This document shows positions 1-8,617 of a DNA stretch of 64,000 bases, in pieces (positions within the stretch are counted from its first letter, which is position 1; each line of letters opens with the position of its first letter). Source of the stretch: Thermotogota bacterium (lineage in GTDB: Bacteria; Thermotogota; Thermotogae; Thermotogales; DSM-5069). The stretch is from the NCBI GenBank assembly GCA_029551145.1, contig JAKPGA010000044.1:1-64000 (forward strand), in the 5' to 3' direction. Made by a program: the position numbers and the translations under genes. The notes below the pieces were generated by a model. It saw only the letters and a program-made list of their open reading frames with translations. It ran no database searches and was not told the DNA's origin.

Positions 1-638
1 TTGTCATAATGGGACCATCGGGTGCCGGTAAATCTACACTGCTCAGAACGATAAACTATTTGGTGCCACCAGATAGCGGTGCAATCTTTTTCAAGGGTCA
101 GAAAGTGATCGATGATCAACCGGTTTTGAGGCAGATCAGATCACAGATTGGTTTCGTCTTTCAACATTTCAATCTTTTCAGTCACTTGACTGCTTTGGAG
201 AATATCACACTTGGTCTAACAAGGGTCAAGAAGATGTCAAAGGAGCAGGCTTACCGAACGGCGATGGAATGCCTTGAAATTGTTGGACTGAGCGAAAAGG
301 CTCAGAGCTACCCGTCACAACTTTCAGGTGGTCAAAAACAGAGAGTGGCTATCGCGCGTGCCTTGGCGATGAGACCTGATCTCATACTCTTCGATGAGCC
401 AACCTCAGCGCTCGATCCAACATTAGTTGGGGAGGTTCATCAGGTGATGAAAAAGCTCGCGATGGAGGGTCACACAATGGTGGTGGTGACACACGAGGTG
501 AGTTTCGCAAAAAGTGTGGCTTGCAGAATACTGTACATGGAAAATGGTATCATCTTGGAAGATTCAGACCCGGTTACTTTTTTCACTCAGCCATTGTCTC
601 AAAGCGCGAAAGCCTTCATAGCAAATGTTTATTCCTGA
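1..638 (+). CDS. Polar amino acid ABC transporter ATP-binding protein (5' truncated)
   Basis: This is the ATPase of an amino-acid importer of the GlnQ/HisP type. The reading frame is open to the left edge, so the first codons lie outside the window. An internal ATG at position 9 falls inside the Walker A motif (GPSGAGKST) and cannot be the real start; about 35 to 40 residues are missing. Also visible are the Q-loop (VFQHFNLF), signature LSGGQKQR, Walker B LILFDEPTSALD and the switch histidine in VVVTHE. The permease and binding protein are presumably further left. The 3' end overlaps the convergent ABC ATPase gene by 23 bases. The family call is firm; the amino-acid substrate is inferred from family resemblance. 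Confidence 0.9.
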   Translation, partial: VIMGPSGAGKSTLLRTINYLVPPDSGAIFFKGQKVIDDQPVLRQIRSQIGFVFQHFNLFSHLTALENITLGLTRVKKMSKEQAYRTAMECLEIVGLSEKAQSYPSQLSGGQKQRVAIARALAMRPDLILFDEPTSALDPTLVGEVHQVMKKLAMEGHTMVVVTHEVSFAKSVACRILYMENGIILEDSDPVTFFTQPLSQSAKAFIANVYS

Positions 639-1455
639 GCTCGACCAGTTCTCTTAGACCGATACTCCGCACACTTAATACTCTGTGCTGACTGATCAAC
701 TGTGGCAACTCTTCACTGTTTGTGAGCAGTACGGTCTTGCCGTTTAAGTTAAACAGAACGCGTTCCTGAGAATCAGCTGCTCCTTGAACCTGAACAGCGT
801 AGAACTTACCAATCTGGATTTCACGCGTGCAACCTCTGAAAAGAACCTTGCCTTCGTTCATTACCACAAGATAGTCTGCAAGGGTAAGTACTTCTTCTTC
901 ATCGTGTGTACTCAAGAGTATTGTTGTGCCTTCGTCTTTCATCTGAATGAGAAGTTTCCAAAGGAATTCTTTTGATTCACGATCAAGGCCGCTGGTTGGT
1001 TCATCGAGTATCAAAAGCTTTGGATTTGTCATAAGAGCGATTGCGATCATTAATCTCTGCTGGATTCCTTTTGACAGGGTTCTGACAGGGTTTTTCGTGT
1101 ATGGTATGCAAAATCTTTCCATGATCTGGTTTGGATTGACTTTGAGTTTTCTCAAGCCAGCAAAATGTCTTATGTTCTCAGCGACGTTGAGTTCTTTCAA
1201 CAACGCGGGGTTTTCTGGTACGAAACCAAGTATCTCGCGGAGTTTTTGCGGCCTTTTTATCAAATCGATCTGGTCAACTCTTATGGTACCTCGATCGGGC
1301 TTCAATATGGTGGCGAGAATCTTGAGCAAAGTTGATTTGCCAGCTGAATTGGCACCGAGAATAGCTATGCATTTTTCTTCAGATTCAAAAGTAATGTCTT
1401 CGAGCACCTTTTTATTCGAGAAGGACTTACTGATGTTCTCGCAAGCTACTTTCAT
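616..1455 (-). CDS. ABC transporter ATP-binding protein, CcmA/ABC-2 type
   Basis: A 279-residue single-domain ABC ATPase. Walker A is GANSAGKST, the signature is the LSKGIQQR variant seen in CcmA-like and drug or lipid exporter ATPases, Walker B is LLILDEPTSGLD, and the switch histidine is in LLSTHDEEE. About 60 residues follow the ATPase core and probably form a small accessory domain. It starts only 2 bases after the dnaN stop, so it is the last gene of the dnaN operon. No permease gene lies next to it, so its membrane partner is unknown. The direction of transport is inferred from the subfamily only. Confidence 0.88.
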   Translation of the reverse strand: MKVACENISKSFSNKKVLEDITFESEEKCIAILGANSAGKSTLLKILATILKPDRGTIRVDQIDLIKRPQKLREILGFVPENPALLKELNVAENIRHFAGLRKLKVNPNQIMERFCIPYTKNPVRTLSKGIQQRLMIAIALMTNPKLLILDEPTSGLDRESKEFLWKLLIQMKDEGTTILLSTHDEEEVLTLADYLVVMNEGKVLFRGCTREIQIGKFYAVQVQGAADSQERVLFNLNGKTVLLTNSEELPQLISQHRVLSVRSIGLRELVELRNKHLL

Positions 1456-1457
1456 TC

Positions 1458-2558
1458 TTACACGATCCTTATGGGCATGACTATGTACAGGTATCCTTCC
1501 ACATTCATTGGGTTTATCTGCAAGGGGCTTGTGCTATCCACAAAGTTGAACTCGACCTCGTCTGTGTGGATATGTCTGAGGGCTTCCATCAGAAAGAGAG
1601 GGTTAAAGGCAGCGATTATGTCTTCTCCTTCTTTTCTAACTGGGACTTCTTCATTCATTTCACCGGAGTCCGGGCTTCTGCTGCTCAGAGTCAGGGTGTC
1701 CTCGCCGAGGTCGATTTTGACTGATTCACTTCCTCTTTTTGCTATAACCATCGTTCTTCTGAGTGCTTCAATCAGATCATTCTTTGACAAAATGACTTTG
1801 CTCTTGAAAGCCTTTGGCAGAACTTTCTTGTAATCTGGGAATTCTATTTCCACAACCCTCATTACAGTTTCGATGTTTGGCGTACTCAGAGACAACCGCC
1901 TTCCGTCGTAGTGAATAGTTATAATTGTTTCGGAACAGCTTTCAAGTATGCTCTGAAGTTCTTTCATGCTCTTCAGCGATATCAAAAAGCTTGATTCATT
2001 TTGCGTCGGGAGCCTCTCCTCAGTTAGAGCGAGACGGAAACCATCGGATGCAACTAACCTGAGAAAGCCGTTGCCAATCTCCCAGTAGACACCATTCAAG
2101 TTCCTCATGAATTCATCTTTGGCGGCACAAAAGATGACCTTCTCGATCATCTCGGTGAGCGTCTTAGTTTCTATGTTGAGAGCATATCCTTCCGCTGGCA
2201 AAGAGATTTCTGGGAATTCACTTGGGTCCATTGTGGGGATTCTGAATTTGCTTCGTCCACATTCAAGAGTGACCAAACCTGAGGAAAAACTCAACTGAAC
2301 CTTTCCTTCGGTTGGCAGAGTCCTCACTATTTCGTAGAAAATCTTCGCATCAACTGCAAATCTTCCTTCATCGTCAGATTCGCACTCTAAACGGGCTTTG
2401 ACTCCGGTTTCCAGATCAGTCGCATTCAGATAAGCGCCTTCTTTTGAGACGTCAAATAAAATGCATGCCATTATGGGTTTTATAGTCTTTGACGGCACAG
2501 TTTTTGAAACAACAGAGATCTTATTGGAAAGTTCATTTGCCTCAACAACGATTTTCAT
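1458..2558 (-). CDS. dnaN: DNA polymerase III beta subunit (sliding clamp)
   Basis: Encodes the ring-shaped processivity clamp that holds DNA polymerase III on DNA. The protein has the usual length (366 residues) and the three-fold repeated DnaN domain pattern; it begins MKIVVEANEL and ends in the family's short hydrophobic tail (VMPIRIV). Two ATGs are in frame. The one at 2564 touches the Shine-Dalgarno GGAGGG (2565-2570), while the one at 2558 is 6 bases away, so I chose 2558. The upstream P-loop gene ends just inside the 5' end. The gene is not next to dnaA or an origin; it sits in an operon with lysine 2,3-aminomutase. Confidence 0.96.
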   Translation of the reverse strand: MKIVVEANELSNKISVVSKTVPSKTIKPIMACILFDVSKEGAYLNATDLETGVKARLECESDDEGRFAVDAKIFYEIVRTLPTEGKVQLSFSSGLVTLECGRSKFRIPTMDPSEFPEISLPAEGYALNIETKTLTEMIEKVIFCAAKDEFMRNLNGVYWEIGNGFLRLVASDGFRLALTEERLPTQNESSFLISLKSMKELQSILESCSETIITIHYDGRRLSLSTPNIETVMRVVEIEFPDYKKVLPKAFKSKVILSKNDLIEALRRTMVIAKRGSESVKIDLGEDTLTLSSRSPDSGEMNEEVPVRKEGEDIIAAFNPLFLMEALRHIHTDEVEFNFVDSTSPLQINPMNVEGYLYIVMPIRIV

Positions 2559-2560
2559 CT

Positions 2561-3457
2561 TCATCCCTCCTGAGAATTGATAGAGAGTATATCCAGTGGA
2601 TCATACCCGAACGATTTTACGATCCTCGTCGTTTCCTTTTCAAGCCACGGTCTGTCGAAAAGATTCATACAGATTCTGTCTAAGTTCAATCTCTTTACTG
2701 TATATATATTATCAAATTTCAGAGGATTTCCGAAGAAAGAAAAAGGATTTGACAGGCAAAACTTCACATGTCTGTATCTTCTTACAGTTTCTTCTAAGAG
2801 TACACCCGAAACGAAAATCCATTCATAACGTTCCTGATTTGAGATAACATTGTTCAGCAATGATGGGCTGAGTTTCTCCAAAAGGCCGTTGGTTTTCAAT
2901 CCGCAAACACCATCGCAATCTTTGAATTTCTTTCTGACATGCTCTGGTGCAAGTGGGATCTTAAATGCGCCCAGAACACGTTCTATCGATCTTTGAAGCT
3001 GTGCTTGTGTTTGCTGTGAACCTATCACAAAGATTATGTGTGCGTTCTCGATGAATCCAGCGTGTACAAGTCTGTCCAGAGCTCCATCCACTACGAGTGT
3101 CTCAAAACAATCTTTTGCAGATGTAATCTCAATCGACTTGGGAGTTGCTCCAGCAATCATCACAGCTGTCGGTAGCAAAGATTGAGCCAGAAAAACTGTG
3201 CCAGCCAATGGGTTTTCGTCGATCGCCTCGATTATTGCAAAATGAGAACCGTCGAGAAATCGCTCGCAGGTTAGTACAAAGTCACCCTTTTTCAGCTCAA
3301 CTAAGGGTTTCGGTGAACCCGTGATGGTATCGGTTTCTTCTCCGTCAAAACCGATGCTTGTAACGCAAATACTGTCGAATTGTTTTATCAAATGCCTAAC
3401 AATAGTTGTTTTGCCTGCATTTTTCACATTGGCAACGACATATATCACCTTTGCCAA
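2561..3457 (-). CDS. P-loop NTPase-like protein of unknown function, linked to kamA
   Basis: A 298-residue soluble protein. Near the N-terminus the sequence VKNAGKTT resembles the KNSGKTT P-loop of MobB-like GTP-binding proteins, though the first glycine of the classic Walker A is replaced by Asn. I do not recognise the rest. A central stretch (VDGALDRL, then a repeated hydrophobic segment ending FVIGSQQ) looks like an alpha/beta core, and two Cys near residue 170 (CDGVCGL) could bind metal. Start is TTG at 3457 with GGAGG 8 bases upstream. It overlaps the end of kamA by 13 bases and runs into dnaN, so it is translationally coupled to both. A role in aminomutase maintenance is possible but is only inferred from position. 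Confidence 0.75.
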   Translation of the reverse strand: MAKVIYVVANVKNAGKTTIVRHLIKQFDSICVTSIGFDGEETDTITGSPKPLVELKKGDFVLTCERFLDGSHFAIIEAIDENPLAGTVFLAQSLLPTAVMIAGATPKSIEITSAKDCFETLVVDGALDRLVHAGFIENAHIIFVIGSQQTQAQLQRSIERVLGAFKIPLAPEHVRKKFKDCDGVCGLKTNGLLEKLSPSLLNNVISNQERYEWIFVSGVLLEETVRRYRHVKFCLSNPFSFFGNPLKFDNIYTVKRLNLDRICMNLFDRPWLEKETTRIVKSFGYDPLDILSINSQEG

Positions 3458-4701
3458 TCTTTCAACCTCCGAATTCTATCGCTCTCTTGTGGAAGCAAAT
3501 ATCTTCTTTTTCCTGTCAAGAGCGAGGCAACACCGTCTTCACTCTTTCGGTCTTCTTCAATATAATTTTCATCACACTCACTCTTGTACTCTGGTGGTTC
3601 GTGGTATACAAAGATACCTCCTTCGTAGTTTCTAAGAACTACTTTTCTTTCACCCATCGAGATCAGATACTGAGGTTCAACTGGGATTTTTCCTCCACCG
3701 CCAGGTGCATCGATCACAAATGTTGGCACCGCAAAACCCGAGGTATGACCTCTCAAATACTCTATGATTTCGATGCCTTTTGCAACAGTTGTTCTGAAAT
3801 GTGAAAGACCTCTGGAAAGATCACACTGGTATATGTAGTATGGCCTGACACGGTTCTTCACCAATTCGTGAACCAGTTTTTTCATGATTTGAGGACAATC
3901 GTTTATACCTTTGAGCAAGACACTTTGATTTCCAAGTGGGATTCCCGCATCTGCCAGCATTGAGAGGGCTTTAGTCGATTGTTCGGTGAATTCCTTGGGG
4001 TGATTGAAGTGCGTATTTAGCCATATCGGATGGTATTTTTTCAACATGTTCACCAGTTCTTCGGTGACTCTCATCGGCAATACAACAGGGACACGCGTAC
4101 CTATCCTTATGATCTCCACGTGTTTTATCTCCCTGATTCGAGAGATGATATTTTCAAGCTTCTCGGTCGAAAGGGTCAGAGGATCACCACCTGAAAGCAA
4201 GACGTCTCTGATTTTGCTGTTGCCTCTTATGTACTCAATTGCCTTGTTCAAATACTCGTCTGGTAGTGGGGCATCGGTCTCTCCGGCAAATCTTCTTCTG
4301 GTGCAGTGCCTACAGTACATTGAACATTGGTCTGTCACCAACAAGAGTACACGGTCTGGGTATCTATGTGTTAGTCCTTTCACCGGTGAATCAACATCTT
4401 CGTGCAATGGGTCTGTCATTTCTTCACTCGATATATTGAGTTCTTTGACAGTGGGGATGGCTTGCATCCGCACTGGGCACTTTGCGTTATCTGGGTCCAT
4501 CAAAGTCGCATAATAGGGTGTTATGGCCATTCTCAGAAACTTGAGAGAGTGTTTCACGCCTTCTCTTTCTTGCTCGGTGAGATTGACAACCTTTTGCAAT
4601 GTTTCGAGGTCCATTATTCGGTTGCTCAACTGCCAGTGCCAGTCATTCCATTCTTCCTGCGTCACGTCCTTCCAGAGTGTGATTTCTCTGTAATCTCTCA
4701 T
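3445..4701 (-). CDS. kamA: Lysine 2,3-aminomutase (radical SAM, PLP)
   Basis: Converts L-lysine to beta-lysine with S-adenosylmethionine, a [4Fe-4S] cluster and PLP. The 418-residue protein has the radical SAM cluster motif at C126, C130 and C133 (CSMYCRHC), the SAM-binding GGDP motif after it, and the PLP lysine K338 in [11 protein letters not shown] Cys-containing C-terminal tail follows. Start ATG 4701 has a strong GAGGAGG site. No lysine 5,6-aminomutase, kdd or kce genes are visible, so full lysine fermentation is not shown here. No ablB-type acetyltransferase for making the osmolyte N-acetyl-beta-lysine is visible either. The enzyme call is secure; which pathway it serves is open. Confidence 0.95.
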   Translation of the reverse strand: MRDYREITLWKDVTQEEWNDWHWQLSNRIMDLETLQKVVNLTEQEREGVKHSLKFLRMAITPYYATLMDPDNAKCPVRMQAIPTVKELNISSEEMTDPLHEDVDSPVKGLTHRYPDRVLLLVTDQCSMYCRHCTRRRFAGETDAPLPDEYLNKAIEYIRGNSKIRDVLLSGGDPLTLSTEKLENIISRIREIKHVEIIRIGTRVPVVLPMRVTEELVNMLKKYHPIWLNTHFNHPKEFTEQSTKALSMLADAGIPLGNQSVLLKGINDCPQIMKKLVHELVKNRVRPYYIYQCDLSRGLSHFRTTVAKGIEIIEYLRGHTSGFAVPTFVIDAPGGGGKIPVEPQYLISMGERKVVLRNYEGGIFVYHEPPEYKSECDENYIEEDRKSEDGVASLLTGKRRYLLPQESDRIRRLKDWQR

Positions 4702-4713
4702 ATTACGACCTCC

Positions 4714-5187
4714 TCAGATGAGTTTTTCCCCTCTCAGCATTCTTTCTATCTCTGGTCTACCGATCAAAAGAACTTTCTTGACGAAGGTCTTTTTACAGAT
4801 CTGTTCGGCGAAGTCCTTCACAGCTTGGGGTATTTCGGCGTTCGTGACAATTCCAATTCTATCTACACCGTAGAGTGCAGCAGCCATCAACGCTTCTTCA
4901 AGTGCCTTCGGTGATATCGAATTGCTGTAGTACTTTGCCTGAAACACGTAGGTGCACTTACTATTTTTGACGATTATGTCAACGCCAAAGTCATGTGAGC
5001 CTTTGGTAACTACGGCTCTGTACCCTAAGTTGTTGAAAAGATCGGTCATGAACTGCTCAAAACTCCAACCATCCTTGAAGCCATTTTGCCATCTTTTGGC
5101 TAAATCAGATCTCTTTAATGTCCTTCTCTTGAGAGTTAAGAACAACACAATGATTAAGACAAATGCCACAGTCAGTGCGATCAGCAT
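4714..5187 (-). CDS. Membrane-anchored Mrr-like PD-(D/E)XK nuclease
   Basis: A 157-residue protein with one N-terminal membrane segment (about residues 2-20), a basic linker (KRRTLKR), then an Mrr-type restriction endonuclease domain. The catalytic pattern is visible: Glu in SFEQFMTDLF, Asp in GSHDFGVDIIV, and Gln-x-Lys in FQAKYYS. Mrr-family enzymes cut methylated or foreign DNA, but short membrane-anchored versions are usually uncharacterised. It overlaps the preceding membrane protein gene by 7 bases and lies 12 bases before kamA, so all are probably cotranscribed. The fold is well supported; the target is unknown. Confidence 0.82.
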   Translation of the reverse strand: MLIALTVAFVLIIVLFLTLKRRTLKRSDLAKRWQNGFKDGWSFEQFMTDLFNNLGYRAVVTKGSHDFGVDIIVKNSKCTYVFQAKYYSNSISPKALEEALMAAALYGVDRIGIVTNAEIPQAVKDFAEQICKKTFVKKVLLIGRPEIERMLRGEKLI

Positions 5188-5579
5188 CTCACGGACTCCC
5201 GTGTGTCGAGTTTTATCCCGTGAACCTTACGAGACTTCGAAAGCATGTGGAGTGCCTTTCTTGCATGAGGGGTGATTTGATTACAATATATCTTCATCTG
5301 ACTCACATTTGACAAAAGCGCCATTATCACAGCCTTTCTCAGTTCATCAAATGTGAGTAGGTCTTCATTAACAAGGACTATCTGCCGGTATAACAGTTTT
5401 TGGTAAACAGCTATCCAGCTTTTGCCATAGTAGAGATCCGCCGAACGACTCCAGCCTTTTTCTTGGAGCGTCTTCTGGACCTGCATTCTCAGCTTTTTCT
5501 GGATTCTAATAGAGTGTCTTGCGACTCTTACGAGTACCAGACTCAGTATTATGAGAACTGCCAGTTTGAAGAAAAGCAA
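5181..5579 (-). CDS. Small membrane protein of unknown function
   Basis: First gene of the leftward dnaN operon. A hydrophobic N-terminal segment (rich in L, I, V, about 20 residues) is followed by a basic cytoplasmic part with no motif I recognise. The open frame can start at ATG 5606, but a TTG at 5579 has GGAGTG six bases upstream and places the membrane segment at the very N-terminus, so I prefer TTG (132 residues). The gene overlaps the Mrr-like nuclease gene that follows, suggesting the two membrane-tethered products act together. Existence of the gene is likely; its function is unknown. Confidence 0.65.
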   Translation of the reverse strand: MLFFKLAVLIILSLVLVRVARHSIRIQKKLRMQVQKTLQEKGWSRSADLYYGKSWIAVYQKLLYRQIVLVNEDLLTFDELRKAVIMALLSNVSQMKIYCNQITPHARKALHMLSKSRKVHGIKLDTRESVRC

Positions 5580-5635
5580 CTGTATCACTCCACTACCACT
5601 ACACATTGTACAACTTTGAATGGTAAAATTCCATT

Positions 5636-5651
5636 GGAGGTGTAGAAGCTG
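5636..5651 (+). promoter_or_regulatory. Ribosome binding site fixing a CTG start
   Basis: GGAGGTG at 5636-5642 is a near-perfect Shine-Dalgarno. An in-frame TAG lies at 5643-5645, and the only start-like codon at proper spacing is CTG at 5649-5651 (six-base spacer). The next in-frame candidate, TTG at 5721, has no such site. Confidence 0.65.
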
Positions 5652-6836
5652 CGAAGATCCACATTTATCATTCTACTTTCAGCCACATGTGTCGGCGTTC
5701 TTGTTCTGATACTCAGTTTCTTGTCACCCAGCAGGTTGTTGATCGAGATACTCTATAAGAAAGTTGAGAAAAACCCGTATTGTTTGCTCGTAGTTGGAAC
5801 CGATGCTGTCATAGAGAAAACAGTCAGAACCGACGCAATAATGATTATCTTCATAGATCATCAACAAGGAAAGGTCTTGATAAGCAATGTCCCAAGAGAT
5901 CTATTGATTGGCAAGAGCAAGATAAACTCCTTGTATGAGAAGTCTGGTGTGGGAGGTCTCGAAGCAACACTTGAACAGTTACTGAATGTTGAAATCGATG
6001 GATACGCGATAGTGAACTACGATGTTTTCAAGTACCTTGGCGACAAACTTGGCCCGATTGAAATACAGATAAAAGAACCGATGAAATACACCGACACTGT
6101 TCAGAATCTGTACATCGACTTTCAACCAGGGGTCTATCAGATGAAAGGAGATCAATTGCTCGCTTACATCAGATATCGCCGAGAGGCAATGGGCGATCTG
6201 GCGAGAATAGAGAGACAGAAAGAGGTTCTCATAAAGCTGGCGGAAAAGGCAAGAGGTCTTGATGTTTTTCAGATCGCGTCTATCTTCTCGAGTGTTAGAA
6301 AGAGTGTCTCCATGAATCTTGACATAGGTGAGCTGATCTATCTGTTCTTGCGACTTAAAAGAAATATGAGTATCGGTTTTGTATCCTTTCCCTATCTGTT
6401 AAACAAAGACGGTGACGTGGTAGTTGACACACAAAAACTTGCTGATTACAAAAAGATTCTTCTGTCCTTGAGCGTGCCTGAGACAAAGTCACCACCTAAG
6501 ATTCTTTTGATCAACTGTTCTTCAGATAAATCAAGGGGATTCCTGGCGCGATCCCAAGATCTGTGGACTCGAGGTGTCAACGCTGTACCAAATCAAATTG
6601 TGTGGGAAGACGTGGGAATAACTTCCAACAAAGACACAGTCATAATCCTCAACAGAGCAAAGCAAGAAGAAATAAAATCGATCATAAAGAAGGTCTATCC
6701 GGGCTATGATTTTGTTTTCAGACTATCCTCAGATCAAGATGCATTCACGGAGTATCTATCCGTCATAAAGAAACTTTCGGAAAATAGAGTTTATCCGGCA
6801 TTTCCTTATGATGCGATTGTAATGGTGACCAAGTAA
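5649..6836 (+). CDS. LytR-CpsA-Psr (LCP) family protein
   Basis: LCP proteins transfer lipid-linked glycopolymers to the cell wall and act outside the cytoplasmic membrane. The LCP core begins at LLVVGTDA and continues with the R-T-D-A-I-M-I segment and SNVPRDLLI, then a GVYQMKGDQLLAYIRYRR block; the basic RYRR is typical of the pyrophosphate-binding site. The C-terminal part (after about residue 285) resembles an LytR_C domain. A conventional start at TTG 5721 would remove the membrane anchor. The CTG at 5649, placed by the GGAGGTG site, gives 395 residues with the expected N-terminal basic and hydrophobic anchor (RRSTFIILL onward). The stop overlaps the endonuclease V start by one base. Confidence 0.87.
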   Translation: MRRSTFIILLSATCVGVLVLILSFLSPSRLLIEILYKKVEKNPYCLLVVGTDAVIEKTVRTDAIMIIFIDHQQGKVLISNVPRDLLIGKSKINSLYEKSGVGGLEATLEQLLNVEIDGYAIVNYDVFKYLGDKLGPIEIQIKEPMKYTDTVQNLYIDFQPGVYQMKGDQLLAYIRYRREAMGDLARIERQKEVLIKLAEKARGLDVFQIASIFSSVRKSVSMNLDIGELIYLFLRLKRNMSIGFVSFPYLLNKDGDVVVDTQKLADYKKILLSLSVPETKSPPKILLINCSSDKSRGFLARSQDLWTRGVNAVPNQIVWEDVGITSNKDTVIILNRAKQEEIKSIIKKVYPGYDFVFRLSSDQDAFTEYLSVIKKLSENRVYPAFPYDAIVMVTK

Positions 6837-7516
6837 TGAGACAACTTCATTCGTGGGATTTGACACCACAGCAGGCAAAGGAGCAGCAACTGAAATTGTG
6901 TGGTCTGCTCAAACAGATGCCTATAACAAATGTGAATCTAATAGCGGGTGTGGATCTATCCTTTCCAGAACCTGATCAAGGATACGCAGTGATAGTTGTA
7001 GTTGATGCCAAAACGATGCGAGTGGTTGAATATGTAACAGAAAGCTCACCGGTTCAATTTCCTTATATTCCCGGTTTACTCGCCTTCAGAGAAGGTCCAG
7101 CCTTTCTAAAAGCGTGGGAAAAGTTGCGATCAAAACCCGATGTTGTCATGTTTGATGGGCAGGGAATCGCTCATCCCAGACACATGGGTATAGCGGCTCA
7201 TATGGGTCTTTTTCTGGAGCTTTCCACAATAGGTGTTGCAAAATCTCATTTGTACGGCAGCTACAAAGAGCCTTCTGACCAGAAAGGAAGTTATGAATAC
7301 TTATATGACGAAGACGGAGAAATCATCGGTGCCGTTCTTAGAACTAAAAGTGGATCAAAACCTGTATTTGTATCACCGGGTCATATGAGTGATATCAATT
7401 CATCGATTGATCTTGTTATGAAATGCTGTACATCTTATAGATTGCCAGAACCTACAAGGATAGCGCATCTGATTTCACAAAAACAGTTCCCAAAAGGTGA
7501 TAAACTTTCTTTTTAG
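6836..7516 (+). CDS. nfi: Endonuclease V (deoxyinosine 3' endonuclease)
   Basis: Repairs deaminated adenine by nicking DNA one phosphate 3' to deoxyinosine. Length (226 residues) matches the well-studied Thermotoga enzyme. Visible family features are the first catalytic Asp in IAGVDLSF (D40), the FPYIPGLLAFRE block with the strand-separating wedge and the catalytic Glu, and FDGQGIAHPRHMG with a further metal-binding Asp. Its ATG overlaps the stop of the LCP gene by one base. The protein is cytosolic and probably cotranscribed with the genes on both sides. Confidence 0.96.
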   Translation: MRQLHSWDLTPQQAKEQQLKLCGLLKQMPITNVNLIAGVDLSFPEPDQGYAVIVVVDAKTMRVVEYVTESSPVQFPYIPGLLAFREGPAFLKAWEKLRSKPDVVMFDGQGIAHPRHMGIAAHMGLFLELSTIGVAKSHLYGSYKEPSDQKGSYEYLYDEDGEIIGAVLRTKSGSKPVFVSPGHMSDINSSIDLVMKCCTSYRLPEPTRIAHLISQKQFPKGDKLSF

Positions 7517-7528
7517 GAGGTGTCCAAG

Positions 7529-8617
7529 ATGTGGCAATATCTCATGCCCACAAAGATTTTCTTTTCGCAGAGAGTGGTTGAAAAAAACAAAGAGATATTC
7601 AAGAATTTTGGTGCAAAGGCACTTGTTGTTACGGGAAGAACCTCGTCCAGAATCAATGGCTCTTTGAGTGATATTGAAAATGCTCTCAAGTCAATGGGTA
7701 TTGAGTTTTATGTCTATGACAGAATAGAAGAAAACCCTACCTTTGAACAGATCCGCCAGGCGGTGGAAGAATGCAAAACCCAGAGTTTTGATTTCGTCAT
7801 AGGCGTTGGTGGTGGCAGCCCTCTTGATTCTGCCAAGGCGATAGCTGTTCTACTGAGGAACAGATCTCTGCGCGTAGAAGACCTGTACGACTCTAACAAG
7901 TATTCTTCGGCGCTTCCCATAGTAGCGATTCCCACGACCTCTGGAACTGGAAGCGAGGTAACTCAGTACTCAGTTCTCACAGATGATACAGGTTTCAAAA
8001 GGGGTTTTGGACACGATTCGATCTTTCCTGTGATTGCCCTGATTGATCCAGTCTACACTGTGAGCATGACCGTTTCGCTAACCAGATCAACGGGGCTTGA
8101 TGCACTTTGTCATGCGGTGGAAGGTTTTCTCTCAAAAAAGGCTACACCTATATCCGATTTGTACGCAGTTGAATCGATGAAATTGATAAAGGAAAACCTG
8201 CCGAAGGCTCTTGAGAATCCAAATGATCTCGAAGCGAGGACAGCCATGTCCTTTGCCTCGTGTCTGGCAGGTATGGTAATAAGTCAGACGAGTACAACCC
8301 TTGCTCATGTGCTTGGATATCCTCTGAGTACCTTCAAAGGGATCAGACATGGTGATGCAACCGCGGCGTTCCTCGACGCAGTCGTACATGGCGCAGAGAG
8401 TGAAATTCCACAGAAAGTTCAAAAGGTGAAAGAGATTTTCGGTGATATCAAAAGATTCATCGAATCGGCTGGGCTGAAGATAGAGCTACAATTGAGTGAT
8501 GAAGAACTTGAAACGTGGGTTAAGAGAGCCTTGACAGCCAAGCATATGCAGTGGACACGTGGTGTATTTGATGAACTGAGTATTAGAAAGTTGTACGAGA
8601 GGATGAGGATAGATTAG
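7529..8617 (+). CDS. Iron-containing alcohol dehydrogenase
   Basis: A group III (Fe-ADH) NAD(P)-dependent dehydrogenase. It has the GGGSPLDSAKAIA dinucleotide-binding motif, the TTSGTGSEVT segment, and metal-binding residues in LDALCHAVEG and in the later HVLGYPLSTFKGIRHGDA block. The length of 362 residues is at the short end of the family. The frame is open from GTG 7520, but that codon is part of the Shine-Dalgarno AGGAGGTG, so the start is ATG 7529 (MWQYLMPTK). The alcohol or aldehyde substrate cannot be told from sequence. It lies 3 bases after endonuclease V by frame, so it is in the same operon. Confidence 0.92.
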   Translation: MWQYLMPTKIFFSQRVVEKNKEIFKNFGAKALVVTGRTSSRINGSLSDIENALKSMGIEFYVYDRIEENPTFEQIRQAVEECKTQSFDFVIGVGGGSPLDSAKAIAVLLRNRSLRVEDLYDSNKYSSALPIVAIPTTSGTGSEVTQYSVLTDDTGFKRGFGHDSIFPVIALIDPVYTVSMTVSLTRSTGLDALCHAVEGFLSKKATPISDLYAVESMKLIKENLPKALENPNDLEARTAMSFASCLAGMVISQTSTTLAHVLGYPLSTFKGIRHGDATAAFLDAVVHGAESEIPQKVQKVKEIFGDIKRFIESAGLKIELQLSDEELETWVKRALTAKHMQWTRGVFDELSIRKLYERMRID

